Source: Endozoicomonas sp. ISHI1
GTDB lineage: Bacteria; Pseudomonadota; Gammaproteobacteria; Pseudomonadales; Endozoicomonadaceae
Direction: 5' to 3'
Length of the DNA stretch: 64,000 bases
Assembly: GCF_024606225.1 (NCBI RefSeq)
Contig: NZ_JAGRPU010000030.1
Coordinates: 1 to 64,000, forward strand
Positions 28,658 through 37,731 of the stretch are shown here, one piece after another. The first letter of the stretch is position 1; each line of letters opens with the position of its first letter. The notes beneath the pieces are model-generated. The model was not told where the DNA came from. It made no database searches and saw nothing but the letters and a program-made list of their open reading frames with translations. A program made the position numbers and the translations under genes.

Positions 28658-28830
28658 AATTCCTCCTGAAAATCCTGCTCAAGTTCGTAAATCCCGGCCC
28701 TGCTAAGCTCTTCATCCTTCGGCTCAACGCCGGGCACTTCCTCATAGGGTAAATTAATAAGCACAGTGCCAAGACAACCAAAGCTGTTTATAAGTAAGAA
28801 TGTCCTTGCCCTTTTTCTCAAAATCCTCAT
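28654..28830 (-). CDS. Small ORF (58 residues) coupled to DUF29 gene
   Basis: An unlisted minus-strand frame starts at ATG 28830, reads MRILRKRARTFLLINSFG and runs through PYEEVPGVEPKDEELSRAG to a TGA overlapping the DUF29 ATG. The acidic C-terminal half and the overlap with a strong ribosome site suggest an expressed partner of DUF29. I recognise no family. It could also be the tail of a decayed larger gene, since an in-frame TAA lies nine bases upstream of the ATG. Confidence 0.4.
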   Translation of the reverse strand: MRILRKRARTFLLINSFGCLGTVLINLPYEEVPGVEPKDEELSRAGIYELEQDFQEEL

Positions 28831-28889
28831 ACCGACTTAAACCAAGAAATAGCATAAGAGGTTTGCCCTGCATGCCGGGTTTACCCATC

Positions 28890-31619
28890 TCACATGTCAG
28901 CGGCTTGCGTTACAGGAACAGGTTGGGGGTCTGATAGCTCGTCAGATAGCTCATTAGATAGCTCATTAGATAGCTCCCCGGGAACCATACCAAAGATCAA
29001 AAACATACTATGTATAAATTTTTCTTTTTTTTCTGGCTCAGCAGCTTCTAAAAGCTTAACAAGCTGTTCGTTGGCTTTAGTGCTAAAGTTTTCTAAAAGC
29101 TCAAGTTGTTCACTGGGTACACCTTCAGCAAAACTGACATGCGCAGGGAACATATCTCTTAAACGTTGTCCGTGCATTGATCTTATAAGAACCATAGCAG
29201 TAAACATATCTTCGGCATGTTGAAAATATCCGGAATCATTGATAGTAACTCTTAACCCCAGAAAATGAAGTGTTTCACTGGCAAATTTACCTAAATACTT
29301 CCTGTTATATGGAGTAATAAAAGAATATTCACCACAACTACCACAGCCCCACATAATAATTTCTGATAATTCATAATCTTCCAAACCATGATTATTCGGA
29401 AGACCAAAACCATACTTGGCATAAACATCCCTGGCTAATTTATTTAACATTGCTATTGTTATAAATCTCGATGGGACTGTTTCATTGTTTAGCCGAAAAC
29501 CCGTTTCAGAAAATATTCCATAGATAAAATTAATTAATTCTGCTTTCTCTCGCTGACCTAATCCTGAATAAAAAACTTTGCCCGGGGCATCAGAAGCCAA
29601 AAAATTGTTACTCGTTAAGTAGTTCAGCAATTCGTTTCTGAATTCTTTCAAACTGGTTTCGTTCTCAAACTTATCCCTGACAACAGCGAGCGCTTTAACA
29701 ATCCTCGTCACCTCATCATAATCTTCAACTCCCCGGGATTTTGCCAGTTCACCGACTTCTGAAATAAGATGATAAAGTGACAGACCACCATTTAAAAACC
29801 TGACCCATTTCGAATTAAATTGACTTAACGTATTTTTATCTGACTCAAGACTTTGAGTTAAAAGTTTATAGAGTTCCGGCAACTTATAGTAATCATTGAT
29901 GCGAAAACAATCTCCTCTCTGCCTTTCATCTGACTCCAAAGTTTTGAACCATTGAAATACTTGGATTGCTGAAGGATCAGCCTCATTTGGCGCTTCACTG
30001 CCTTGCTCCATTTCAGGAGGCCGTTCTTCAGTCGGTTCCTGCTCATCTTCACTCAATTCCTGCTCAACGACACCGGTTTCTTCCCCATCTTGTCCAGGCT
30101 GTTTTCTATTCAGTTCCTGCTCAAGTACACTGGATTCACGATCCAGACATTCTTTACATTTATTAAAGGCGAGTACCGGTTTATTGCAATTTTGACATAA
30201 CCCACCACTGTTTGGTGAACCACCTGACCCATCATCTCCATCACTTCCATCGCTCTCACTTCCACGGCGACTGCCTTGATTTTGACGACCGTTATCTCGT
30301 TGAGACTGAGCATAGGAAGATGGTCCAAGGTCGCCCTTCTGATTTCCAGCCTGACCGATTCCTCCAGAATGGCCGATCCCTATGGGGACGTGGCCCGGAA
30401 AAACGGACACGCTGCGTAATTGTTCAGGACTTAAAATGAACCCTTGCTGTGCATGACGACGGTAGTCTTCTGTTTGTAGCGGTTGCGCCGGGTTGCTGCT
30501 CAGGTAATGATCAATTACAGCTTCCGGATTATCGGGGTTTCTGGACAATGCCAGAAAGAGTCCTGAACTTCTTTCAAGATTTGCAGCTCTTATTTTATCC
30601 CAAAGTTCCTGAGAAATAATGATGTCCTGCTCATTCCAACCCTGCTTGATTTTAAGCACAACCCGGGTATCCCAAATCTGTTTTTTTACAATCCGACCAT
30701 CAATACCAGGCACCAGAATCACGCTGTTGACCAGCTCGCTCATCCATTCAAAGGAGTAAAGGGGGCCCATTCCGCCACCCGGCCTTTTCTTGAATAAATC
30801 GTCTAAATCATCGCCACTGCCAAAACCGCCACCACCAGAGCTTGTGAATGGTTCACCATTACCGGCCGTAATAGGGAGTCCGGGTATTGCCAAAGGCCCA
30901 CTAAAACGACTTTTGTCGTCAGAATGACCAGACCCGTTTTTTTCAGCCTGTTTATTGCGGTAAAAAATATCGACCGATGATGTTTTTTTGTTAACTGATG
31001 TATTACTGCCTGATGATGACGGTAAAGCAGCGCTTTCTGAAAAAATACCGCTACATTCCGGTTCTATAACCCATCCGTTATCATTATCTTCAATGGCCAA
31101 AACCAACGATTGATGACCCGCCGGTAAACGCCAACTGGCTGAGTATTCATGCTGCCAGCGGCCAGTGTCGGGTGTCGATGAAACCTGTCTCACTTTCCCG
31201 TTTTGTATATCCGGCATAGCCTGACCCGTTACTGGCTTTTTAAATACCGGGGGAGAGGGAAAATGTCCTGTCGACAATGCGGGGGGCGTCCTGAAACAAA
31301 AATTAAATTGATCGCCCGGTTGGCTATCGAGGATGACATAAAACTGATTGTTTTCCAGTTCAGAAACTGTTCCACCGTTCTCGTCAGCCGCCTTGCGATC
31401 ATAACTGAGAAGGAGGGGCGGATTGTTCCCTCTAAACGACAGTTTGCTAATCTCCCCCGATGGCTCTGCCCACGCCTCAGTGGCTTTGGAGGAACTCATC
31501 CAACCCGTCCAGCTCAACAGGCTGGTATAGGCAGCACAGTGGCCTGAAAAAGGCGCAATGACAGACAAGATGAATACAAAAAACAGGCGAACCATGGTCA
31601 AAAGCTCTACTGTTTTCAT
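28890..31619 (-). CDS. Large secreted zinc-ribbon protein, paralogue 1 (no death-like domain)
   Basis: The 909-residue precursor has a signal peptide (VRLFFVFILSVIAPFSGHCAA). It then shows, in order: a beta-rich N-terminal region to about residue 200; a Ser/Gly-rich linker (SSGGGGFGSGDDLDDLFKK); a conserved domain around 285-400 (WMSELVNSVILVPGIDGR, SGLFLALSRNPDNPEAV); a second low-complexity stretch; a zinc ribbon CQNCNKPVLAFNKCKEC near 475-491; a Glu-rich spacer; and a helical C-terminal region. It ends with a short ELSN/ELSD repeat. I do not recognise the family as a whole. Its start region is nearly identical to that of paralogue 2. Secretion to the periplasm or beyond is likely; function is unknown. 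Confidence 0.75.
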   Translation of the reverse strand: MKTVELLTMVRLFFVFILSVIAPFSGHCAAYTSLLSWTGWMSSSKATEAWAEPSGEISKLSFRGNNPPLLLSYDRKAADENGGTVSELENNQFYVILDSQPGDQFNFCFRTPPALSTGHFPSPPVFKKPVTGQAMPDIQNGKVRQVSSTPDTGRWQHEYSASWRLPAGHQSLVLAIEDNDNGWVIEPECSGIFSESAALPSSSGSNTSVNKKTSSVDIFYRNKQAEKNGSGHSDDKSRFSGPLAIPGLPITAGNGEPFTSSGGGGFGSGDDLDDLFKKRPGGGMGPLYSFEWMSELVNSVILVPGIDGRIVKKQIWDTRVVLKIKQGWNEQDIIISQELWDKIRAANLERSSGLFLALSRNPDNPEAVIDHYLSSNPAQPLQTEDYRRHAQQGFILSPEQLRSVSVFPGHVPIGIGHSGGIGQAGNQKGDLGPSSYAQSQRDNGRQNQGSRRGSESDGSDGDDGSGGSPNSGGLCQNCNKPVLAFNKCKECLDRESSVLEQELNRKQPGQDGEETGVVEQELSEDEQEPTEERPPEMEQGSEAPNEADPSAIQVFQWFKTLESDERQRGDCFRINDYYKLPELYKLLTQSLESDKNTLSQFNSKWVRFLNGGLSLYHLISEVGELAKSRGVEDYDEVTRIVKALAVVRDKFENETSLKEFRNELLNYLTSNNFLASDAPGKVFYSGLGQREKAELINFIYGIFSETGFRLNNETVPSRFITIAMLNKLARDVYAKYGFGLPNNHGLEDYELSEIIMWGCGSCGEYSFITPYNRKYLGKFASETLHFLGLRVTINDSGYFQHAEDMFTAMVLIRSMHGQRLRDMFPAHVSFAEGVPSEQLELLENFSTKANEQLVKLLEAAEPEKKEKFIHSMFLIFGMVPGELSNELSNELSDELSDPQPVPVTQAADM

Positions 31620-31700
31620 GATCGGATCTCTCTGAAGATTTTATTGATAAAGCATTAAAATAGACCTTAAATTTGAAAATGTTTTATTTTTTTCTATCCC

Positions 31701-31978
31701 AGACTTGGGGTACTTACCGCAACTCCGCCATAGAGTCTGTACCTAAAAGCAACTTTGCTGAAATTCTTATTGCCGAAACTTCCCGGCACTGCGATCTGAA
31801 AGTCCAAAAGCTGATCATGGCTAATATTGAATCCAGGGAAGGTATCAAACCACCGGCTAATGGCACTCTGTCTTCCAATAAGGTTCTGAATACTTTTGGC
31901 ATTCATGCCCGTCCATGGAGAAGTGCCGTAGCCCGTATTGTCCGTGAAGTATGCGACCTGACATCTTCTCGGCCGTAA
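31701..31978 (+). pseudogene. Decayed 3' end of the RmlD-like gene (duplication remnant)
   Basis: The frame ending at 31978 encodes ESVPKSNFAEILIAE and then ANIESREGIKPPANGTLSSN and the rest of the RmlD-like C-terminus with only a few changes. It has no start codon or cofactor-binding half. It lies between secreted paralogues 1 and 2 exactly as the intact gene lies before paralogue 1, so it travelled with the duplication of the large secreted gene. Confidence 0.9.
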
Positions 31979-32032
31979 AGGAGATAGTAAAATAGCATAA
32001 GAGGTTTGCCCTGCATGCCGGGTTTACCCATT

Positions 32033-34726
32033 TCACATGTCAGCGGCTTGCGTTACAGGAACAGGTTGGGGGTCTGATAGCTCGTCAGATAGCTCCCCGG
32101 GAACCATACCAAAGATCAAAAACATACTATGTATAAATTTGTCTTTTTTTTCTGGCTCAGCAGCTTCCAGAAGCTTAACAAGCTGCTCGTTAGCTTTAGT
32201 GCTAAAGTTTTCTAAAAGCTCAAGTTGTTCACTGGGTACACCTTCAGCAAAACTGACATGCGCAGGGAACATATCTCTTAAACGTTGTCCGTGCATTGAT
32301 CTTATAAGAACCATAGCAGTAAACATATCTTCGGCATGTTGAAAATATCCGGAATTATTCATAGCAACTGTTAACCCCACAAGATGAAAGTCTTCACTGG
32401 CAAATTTACCTAAAAATCTCCTGTTATATGGAGTAATAAAAGAATGTTGACCACAATTCCCACAGCCCCACATAATAATTCTTGGTAATCCATAATAATC
32501 CAGATTCGGAAGACCAAAACCATACTTGGCATAAACATCCCTGGCTAATTTATTTAACATCGCTATTGTTATAAATCTCGATGGGAATGTTTCATTATTT
32601 AGCCGAAAACCCGTTTTAGAAAATATTTCATAGATAAATTCAATTAATTCTGCTTTCTCTTGCTGACCTAATCCGGAATAAAAAACTTTGCCCGGGGCAT
32701 CAGAAGCCAAATGATTGTTACTCGTTAAGTAGTTCAGCAATTCGTTTCTGAATTCTTTCAAAGCGGTTTCTTTCTCAAACTTATCCCTGTCAACAGCGAG
32801 CGCTTTAAGAATCCTCGTCACCTCATCATAATCTTCAATTCCCCGGGATTTTGCCAGTTCACCGACTTCTGAAATAAGATGATAAAGTGACAGACTACCA
32901 TTTAAAAACCTGACCCATTTCGAATTAAATTGACTTAACGTATTTTTATCTGACTCAAGACTTTGAGTTAAAAGTTTATAGAGTTCCGGGAAATTATAGT
33001 AATCATTGATGCGAAAACAATCTCCTCTCTGCCGTCCATCTGACTCCAAAGTTTTGAACCATTGAAATACATGGACTGCTGAAGGATCAGCCTCATTTGG
33101 CGCTTCACTGTCTTGTTCCATTTCAGAAGACAGTTCTTCAGTCGGTTCCTGCTCATCATCACTCAATTCTTGCTCAACAGCCTCGGTTTCCTCTCCATCT
33201 TGTCCAGGCTGTTTTCCAGTCGGTTCCTGCTCAAGTACACTGGATTCACGATCCAGACATTCTTTGCATTTATCAAAAGCGAGTACCGGTTTATTGCAAT
33301 TTTCGCATAACCTACTGTTTGGTGAACCACCTGACCCATCATCTCCATCACTTCCATCGCTCTCACTTCCACGGCGACTGCCTTGATTTTGACGACCGTT
33401 TTCTCGTTGAGACTGAGCATAGGAAGATGGTCCAAGGTCGCCCTTTTGATTTCCAGCCTGACCGATTCCTCCAGAATGGCCGATCCCTATGGGGACGTGG
33501 CCCGGAAAAACGGACACGCTGCGTAATTGTTCAGGACTTAAAATGAACCCTTGCTGTGCATGACGACGGTAGTCTTCTGTTTGTAGCGGCTGTGCCGGCT
33601 TACTGCTCAGGTAATGATCAATTACAGCTTCCGGATTATCGGGGTTTCTGGACAATGCCAGAAAGAGTCCTGAACTTCTTTCAAGATTTGCAGCTCTTAT
33701 TTTATCCCAAAGTTCCTGAGAAATAATGATGTCCTGCTCATTCCAACCCTGCTTGATTTTAAGCACAACCCGGGTATCCCAAATCTGTTTTTTTACAATC
33801 CGACCATCAATACCAGGCACCAGAATCACGCTGTTGACCAGCTCGCTCATCCATTCAAAGGAGTAAAGGGGCCCCATTCCGCCGCCCGGCCTTTTCTTGA
33901 ATAAATCGTCTAAATCATCGCCACTGCCAAAACCGCCACCACTAGAGCTTGTGAAGGGTTCGCCGTTATCGGCAGTAACAGGGGCTCCGGGTATTGCCAA
34001 AGGCCCACTAAAACGACTTTTGTCGTCAGAATGACCAGACCCGTTTTTTTCAGCCTGTTTATTGCGGTAAAAAATATCGACCGATGATGTTTTTTTGTTA
34101 ACTGATGTATTACTGCCTGATGATGACGGTAAAGCAGCGCTTTCTGAAAAAATACCGCTACATTCCGGTTCTATAACCCATCCGATATCATTATCTTCAA
34201 TGGCCAAAACCAACGATTGATGACCCGCCGGTAAACGCCAACTGGCTGAGTATTCATGCTGCCAGCGGCCAGTGTCGGGTGTCGATGAAACCTGTCTCAC
34301 TTTCCCGTTTTGTATATCCGGCATAGCCTGACCCGTTACTGGCTTTTTAAATACCGGGGGAGAGGGAAAATGTCCCGTCGACAATGCGGGGGGCGTCCTG
34401 AAACAAAAATTAAATTGATCGCCCGGTTGGCTATCGAGGATGACATAAAACTGATTGTTTTCCAGTTCAGAAACTGTTCCACCGTTCTCGTCAGCCGCCT
34501 TGTAATCATAAGTAAAAAGAAGGGGCGGATTGTTCCCTTTAAACGACAGTTTGCTAATCTCCCCCGATGCATCCCTCCATGCCTCAGTGACTTTGGGGGA
34601 ACCCACCCAACCCGTCCAGCTCAACAGGCTGGTATAGGCAGCACAGTGACCTGAAAAAGGCGCAATGACAGATAAGATGAATACAAAAAACAGGCGAACC
34701 ACGGTCAGAAGCTCTGCTGTTTTCAT
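32033..34726 (-). CDS. Large secreted zinc-ribbon protein, paralogue 2 (no death-like domain)
   Basis: The 897-residue precursor is close to paralogue 1 along its whole length: signal peptide, beta-rich N-terminal region, GGGFGSGDDLDDLFKKRPGGG linker (first 20 residues only conserved with minor changes), zinc ribbon CENCNKPVLAFDKCKEC near 473-489, and helical C-terminal region. Differences concentrate in the last 250 residues. It ends in PGELSDELSDPQPVPVTQAADM, with two repeats of ELSD where paralogue 1 has four. Both therefore stop just where paralogue 3 continues into a death-like domain. The upstream 110 bases match those of paralogue 1, so promoters were duplicated too. Confidence 0.75.
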   Translation of the reverse strand: MKTAELLTVVRLFFVFILSVIAPFSGHCAAYTSLLSWTGWVGSPKVTEAWRDASGEISKLSFKGNNPPLLFTYDYKAADENGGTVSELENNQFYVILDSQPGDQFNFCFRTPPALSTGHFPSPPVFKKPVTGQAMPDIQNGKVRQVSSTPDTGRWQHEYSASWRLPAGHQSLVLAIEDNDIGWVIEPECSGIFSESAALPSSSGSNTSVNKKTSSVDIFYRNKQAEKNGSGHSDDKSRFSGPLAIPGAPVTADNGEPFTSSSGGGFGSGDDLDDLFKKRPGGGMGPLYSFEWMSELVNSVILVPGIDGRIVKKQIWDTRVVLKIKQGWNEQDIIISQELWDKIRAANLERSSGLFLALSRNPDNPEAVIDHYLSSKPAQPLQTEDYRRHAQQGFILSPEQLRSVSVFPGHVPIGIGHSGGIGQAGNQKGDLGPSSYAQSQRENGRQNQGSRRGSESDGSDGDDGSGGSPNSRLCENCNKPVLAFDKCKECLDRESSVLEQEPTGKQPGQDGEETEAVEQELSDDEQEPTEELSSEMEQDSEAPNEADPSAVHVFQWFKTLESDGRQRGDCFRINDYYNFPELYKLLTQSLESDKNTLSQFNSKWVRFLNGSLSLYHLISEVGELAKSRGIEDYDEVTRILKALAVDRDKFEKETALKEFRNELLNYLTSNNHLASDAPGKVFYSGLGQQEKAELIEFIYEIFSKTGFRLNNETFPSRFITIAMLNKLARDVYAKYGFGLPNLDYYGLPRIIMWGCGNCGQHSFITPYNRRFLGKFASEDFHLVGLTVAMNNSGYFQHAEDMFTAMVLIRSMHGQRLRDMFPAHVSFAEGVPSEQLELLENFSTKANEQLVKLLEAAEPEKKDKFIHSMFLIFGMVPGELSDELSDPQPVPVTQAADM

Positions 34727-34805
34727 GATCGGATCTCTCTGAAGATTTTATTGATAAAGCATTAAAATAGACCTTAAATTTGAAAATGTTTTATTTTTTC
34801 TATCC

Positions 34806-34838
34806 CAGATTTGGGGCACTGACCGCGACTCCGCCAGC
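34806..34838 (+). repeat. Short scrap of the RmlD-like gene
   Basis: About 30 bases (AGATTTGGGGCACTGACCG and onward to CTCCGCC) match 31700-31733, the left end of the longer RmlD-like remnant. This marks the boundary of a third duplication unit whose remaining RmlD-like sequence has been deleted. Confidence 0.6.
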
Positions 34839-34865
34839 TTGCCCTGGAAACCGGACTTATAGTTT

Positions 34866-37508
34866 TCAAAATTTATGACGCTTATTTAAATCGTACATAA
34901 GATCCCATCGTCCGATTTCTGAAAAAACCTCCAATAAGTCATCGTAGGTAATCTGACCTTTTATTTTTTTCCATTCTTCCATCATTGCCCTTACCTTACT
35001 TTCAAGCCCAGCGTTACCAGCATCAATATCTCTTATATGAGTTTCATTAAGAACACCGGTCTTTTTGGCAAATTTTTGCCAATCAACGCCTACTTTAGAA
35101 CCAATATTCAGGAGTTCCTCTTGCGTTACGATAGAGTCCAAAGTTACAGACTGTGGTTTTTTTTCGAACCATGGGGAAAAATCCAAGCCTGGTTTAGAAC
35201 AAGCTTCCAGCATTTTCACTGTATCAGAGTCCAAAGCTAAAGGCCGTGACCTGCTTATTTCTGATTGCTGGCACTGTGGATCTACGGCCGCGTGTGCAAC
35301 GGCTTGTGTTAACTGAACAGGTTCAGGATCCGATAGTTCATCAGCCGGTTGATCTGATAGCTCATCAGATGGTTGCTCCGATAACTCATCAAACGGTTGA
35401 TCCGATAGCTCATCAAATAGCTCCTTAGGAGCAATACCAAAGATCAAAAACATGCTATGTATAAATTTGTCTTTTTCTTCTGCTCCCTTGTTTTCCAGAA
35501 ACTTAACAAGCTGTTCACGGGCTTTTAAGGTGAAGGTTCTTAAAAGCTGAAGTTGCTCACTGGGTACATCTTTCGCAAAACGAACATTTTTAGAGAACAG
35601 ATCATTTAAACGCTGTCCGTGCATTGACCTTATAACAGCAAGAGCAGTGAGTATAGCTTCAATATCATGAAAATCTAAAAATTGATTGGCAGTAATATTA
35701 AATGCCAGAGCATGAAGTGATTGACTATTGACTCCAATTAAAAAACGTCTGTTATGTGGAGTAATAAAAGAACATTCACCACTACCAGGCCTCTCACTGC
35801 CCCACGTAAGAATTTCTAATAACTCCTCACGATCAATGTACGGATTCGGAATACCAAAACCATACTTAGCATTAACATTTCTGGCGAATTGATTTAACAT
35901 TATTATTGTCAAAAATTTTGACGGGAATATTTCATCTTTTAGCCACCAACTCGTTTCTTTAAATGTCTGAAAAATATAATTAATCAACATTACTTTCTGT
36001 TGGCGACTTAATCCTGAATAAAGAACATGCCCCGGGTCATCAGAAGCCAGGAGGTTGTTACTCGTTAAAATGCTCAACAAATCGTTTCTGAATTTTTTAA
36101 AACCGGTTTCGTTCTCAAACTCATGCCTGTGATGAGCAAGTGCTTTAACAATTCTTTTCACCTCAACGTAATCTTCAATTCCCTGGGACTTTGCCAATTC
36201 ACCAACTTCTGAAATAAGGTGGTAAAGAGACATACTGCCGTTTAAAAATTTAACCCATTTCAGATAAAACTCACTTAGCGTATTTTTATTTGACATAAAA
36301 CTTTGAGTTAAAAGTCTATAAAGCGCTGGAAAGTTATAGTAATCATTATTGCGAAAACAATCTCCTCTGTGCCTTTCATTTGAATCCAAAGTTTTGAACC
36401 ATTCAAATACACGGATTGCTAAAGAATCAGCCCCTTCTGTGCCTGACTCAAGTAGTTCCCTTTCTTGTTCAGTCAGTTCCTGCTCAATTAGACCGACTTC
36501 ACGAGCCAGACATTCTCTGCATTTATCGAAGCCGAGTACAGCAGGTTTATTACAAATCCGGCATGACCCTCTGTTTGGTGACCCACCTGACCCATCATCT
36601 CCCCCACCCTCTCTTCCACCACCGCTGCCTTGATTTTGACGACCAGAGCCTTGTTGAAACTGAGTATTCGCTGGCGAGGTATTATCAGTGTCGCCCATTT
36701 GATTTCCAGCCTGACCGCTTTCTGTGGAATAGCCGTTCCCTGCGGTGACCAAGCCCGGAATAACAGACACGCTGCGTATTTGTTTGGGACTTAAAATGAA
36801 CCCTTCCTGTGTATGACGACGGTAGTCTTCTGTTGGTAGCGGTTGTGCCGGGTTACTGTTCAGGTAATGATCAACGACAGCTTCCGGATTATAGGGGTTT
36901 CTGGACAATGCCAGAAAAAGCCCTGAATTTCTTTCAAGATTCGCAGCTCTTATTTTATTCCAAAGTTCCTGCGAAATAACGATGTCCTGCTCATTCCAGC
37001 CCTGCTTGATGTTGAGCACAATCTGGGTATCCCAAATCTGTTTTTTGACGGTCCGACCATCAATGCCAGGCAGCAGGATGAAGCTGCTGACCAGCTCGCT
37101 CATCCATTCAAAGGAGTAAAAGGGGCGCATTCCGCCGCCCGGCCTTTTCTTGAATAAATCGTCTAAATCATCGCCACTGCCAAAACCGCCACCACCAGAG
37201 CTTGTGAAGGGTTCGCTGTTATCGGCAGTAACAGGGGCCCCGGGTATTGCCAAAGGTCCACTAAAACGACTTTCGTCGTCAGAATAACCAGACTCGTTTT
37301 TTTCAGCCTGTTTATTCCCTCTAAAAGACAGTTTACTAATCTCCCCCGATCGATCCTCCCACGTCTCAATGGATTTGGATGAACTCCCCCAACCCGCCCA
37401 GCTCAACAGGCTGGTATAAGCAGCACAGTGACCGACAAGCGGCAAAGTGACAGACAAGATAAACAAAAAGAACAGGCGAACCACAGTCAGAAGCCCTGCC
37501 GCGTTCAT
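34866..37508 (-). CDS. Large secreted zinc-ribbon protein with C-terminal death-like domain, paralogue 3
   Basis: The 880-residue precursor has a signal peptide (VRLFFLFILSVTLPLVGHCAA), an in-frame deletion of about 170 residues that removes the beta-rich N-terminal region (LSFRGN joined to KQAEKN), the shared 285-400-type domain, a zinc ribbon CRICNKPAVLGFDKCREC near residue 314, a helical region, and four DELSDQP-type repeats. Residues about 797-880 resemble a eukaryotic death domain: EELLNIGSKVGVDWQKFAKK, TGVLNETHIRDID, then RAMMEEWKKIKGQITYDDLL and FSEIGRWDLMYDL. This follows the LxxIaxxvGxDWxxlAxxLGl...I...L..W......aT...L...L..i.R.Dl pattern of ankyrin-, FADD- and MyD88-type domains. 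A role in host death or immune signalling is inference. Confidence 0.75.
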   Translation of the reverse strand: MNAAGLLTVVRLFFLFILSVTLPLVGHCAAYTSLLSWAGWGSSSKSIETWEDRSGEISKLSFRGNKQAEKNESGYSDDESRFSGPLAIPGAPVTADNSEPFTSSGGGGFGSGDDLDDLFKKRPGGGMRPFYSFEWMSELVSSFILLPGIDGRTVKKQIWDTQIVLNIKQGWNEQDIVISQELWNKIRAANLERNSGLFLALSRNPYNPEAVVDHYLNSNPAQPLPTEDYRRHTQEGFILSPKQIRSVSVIPGLVTAGNGYSTESGQAGNQMGDTDNTSPANTQFQQGSGRQNQGSGGGREGGGDDGSGGSPNRGSCRICNKPAVLGFDKCRECLAREVGLIEQELTEQERELLESGTEGADSLAIRVFEWFKTLDSNERHRGDCFRNNDYYNFPALYRLLTQSFMSNKNTLSEFYLKWVKFLNGSMSLYHLISEVGELAKSQGIEDYVEVKRIVKALAHHRHEFENETGFKKFRNDLLSILTSNNLLASDDPGHVLYSGLSRQQKVMLINYIFQTFKETSWWLKDEIFPSKFLTIIMLNQFARNVNAKYGFGIPNPYIDREELLEILTWGSERPGSGECSFITPHNRRFLIGVNSQSLHALAFNITANQFLDFHDIEAILTALAVIRSMHGQRLNDLFSKNVRFAKDVPSEQLQLLRTFTLKAREQLVKFLENKGAEEKDKFIHSMFLIFGIAPKELFDELSDQPFDELSEQPSDELSDQPADELSDPEPVQLTQAVAHAAVDPQCQQSEISRSRPLALDSDTVKMLEACSKPGLDFSPWFEKKPQSVTLDSIVTQEELLNIGSKVGVDWQKFAKKTGVLNETHIRDIDAGNAGLESKVRAMMEEWKKIKGQITYDDLLEVFSEIGRWDLMYDLNKRHKF

Positions 37509-37731
37509 GGTCGCATTTCCCCAAACATTTTATTGATAAGGCGTAACAATAGACTTTATATTTGAAAATGTATTATTTATTTCTGTCTATACAGGGCCTG
37601 CCAAAAAAACCATTAAAAAATGCACAGCTAATCCTGGTCAGTTATTCCCGACGAACAGACGCTTTAAGACGTATGCATCTTGTTCGACTGAACCATACTG
37701 GAGCACCCCTGCCAGTTGTTGTTCTCACTTC

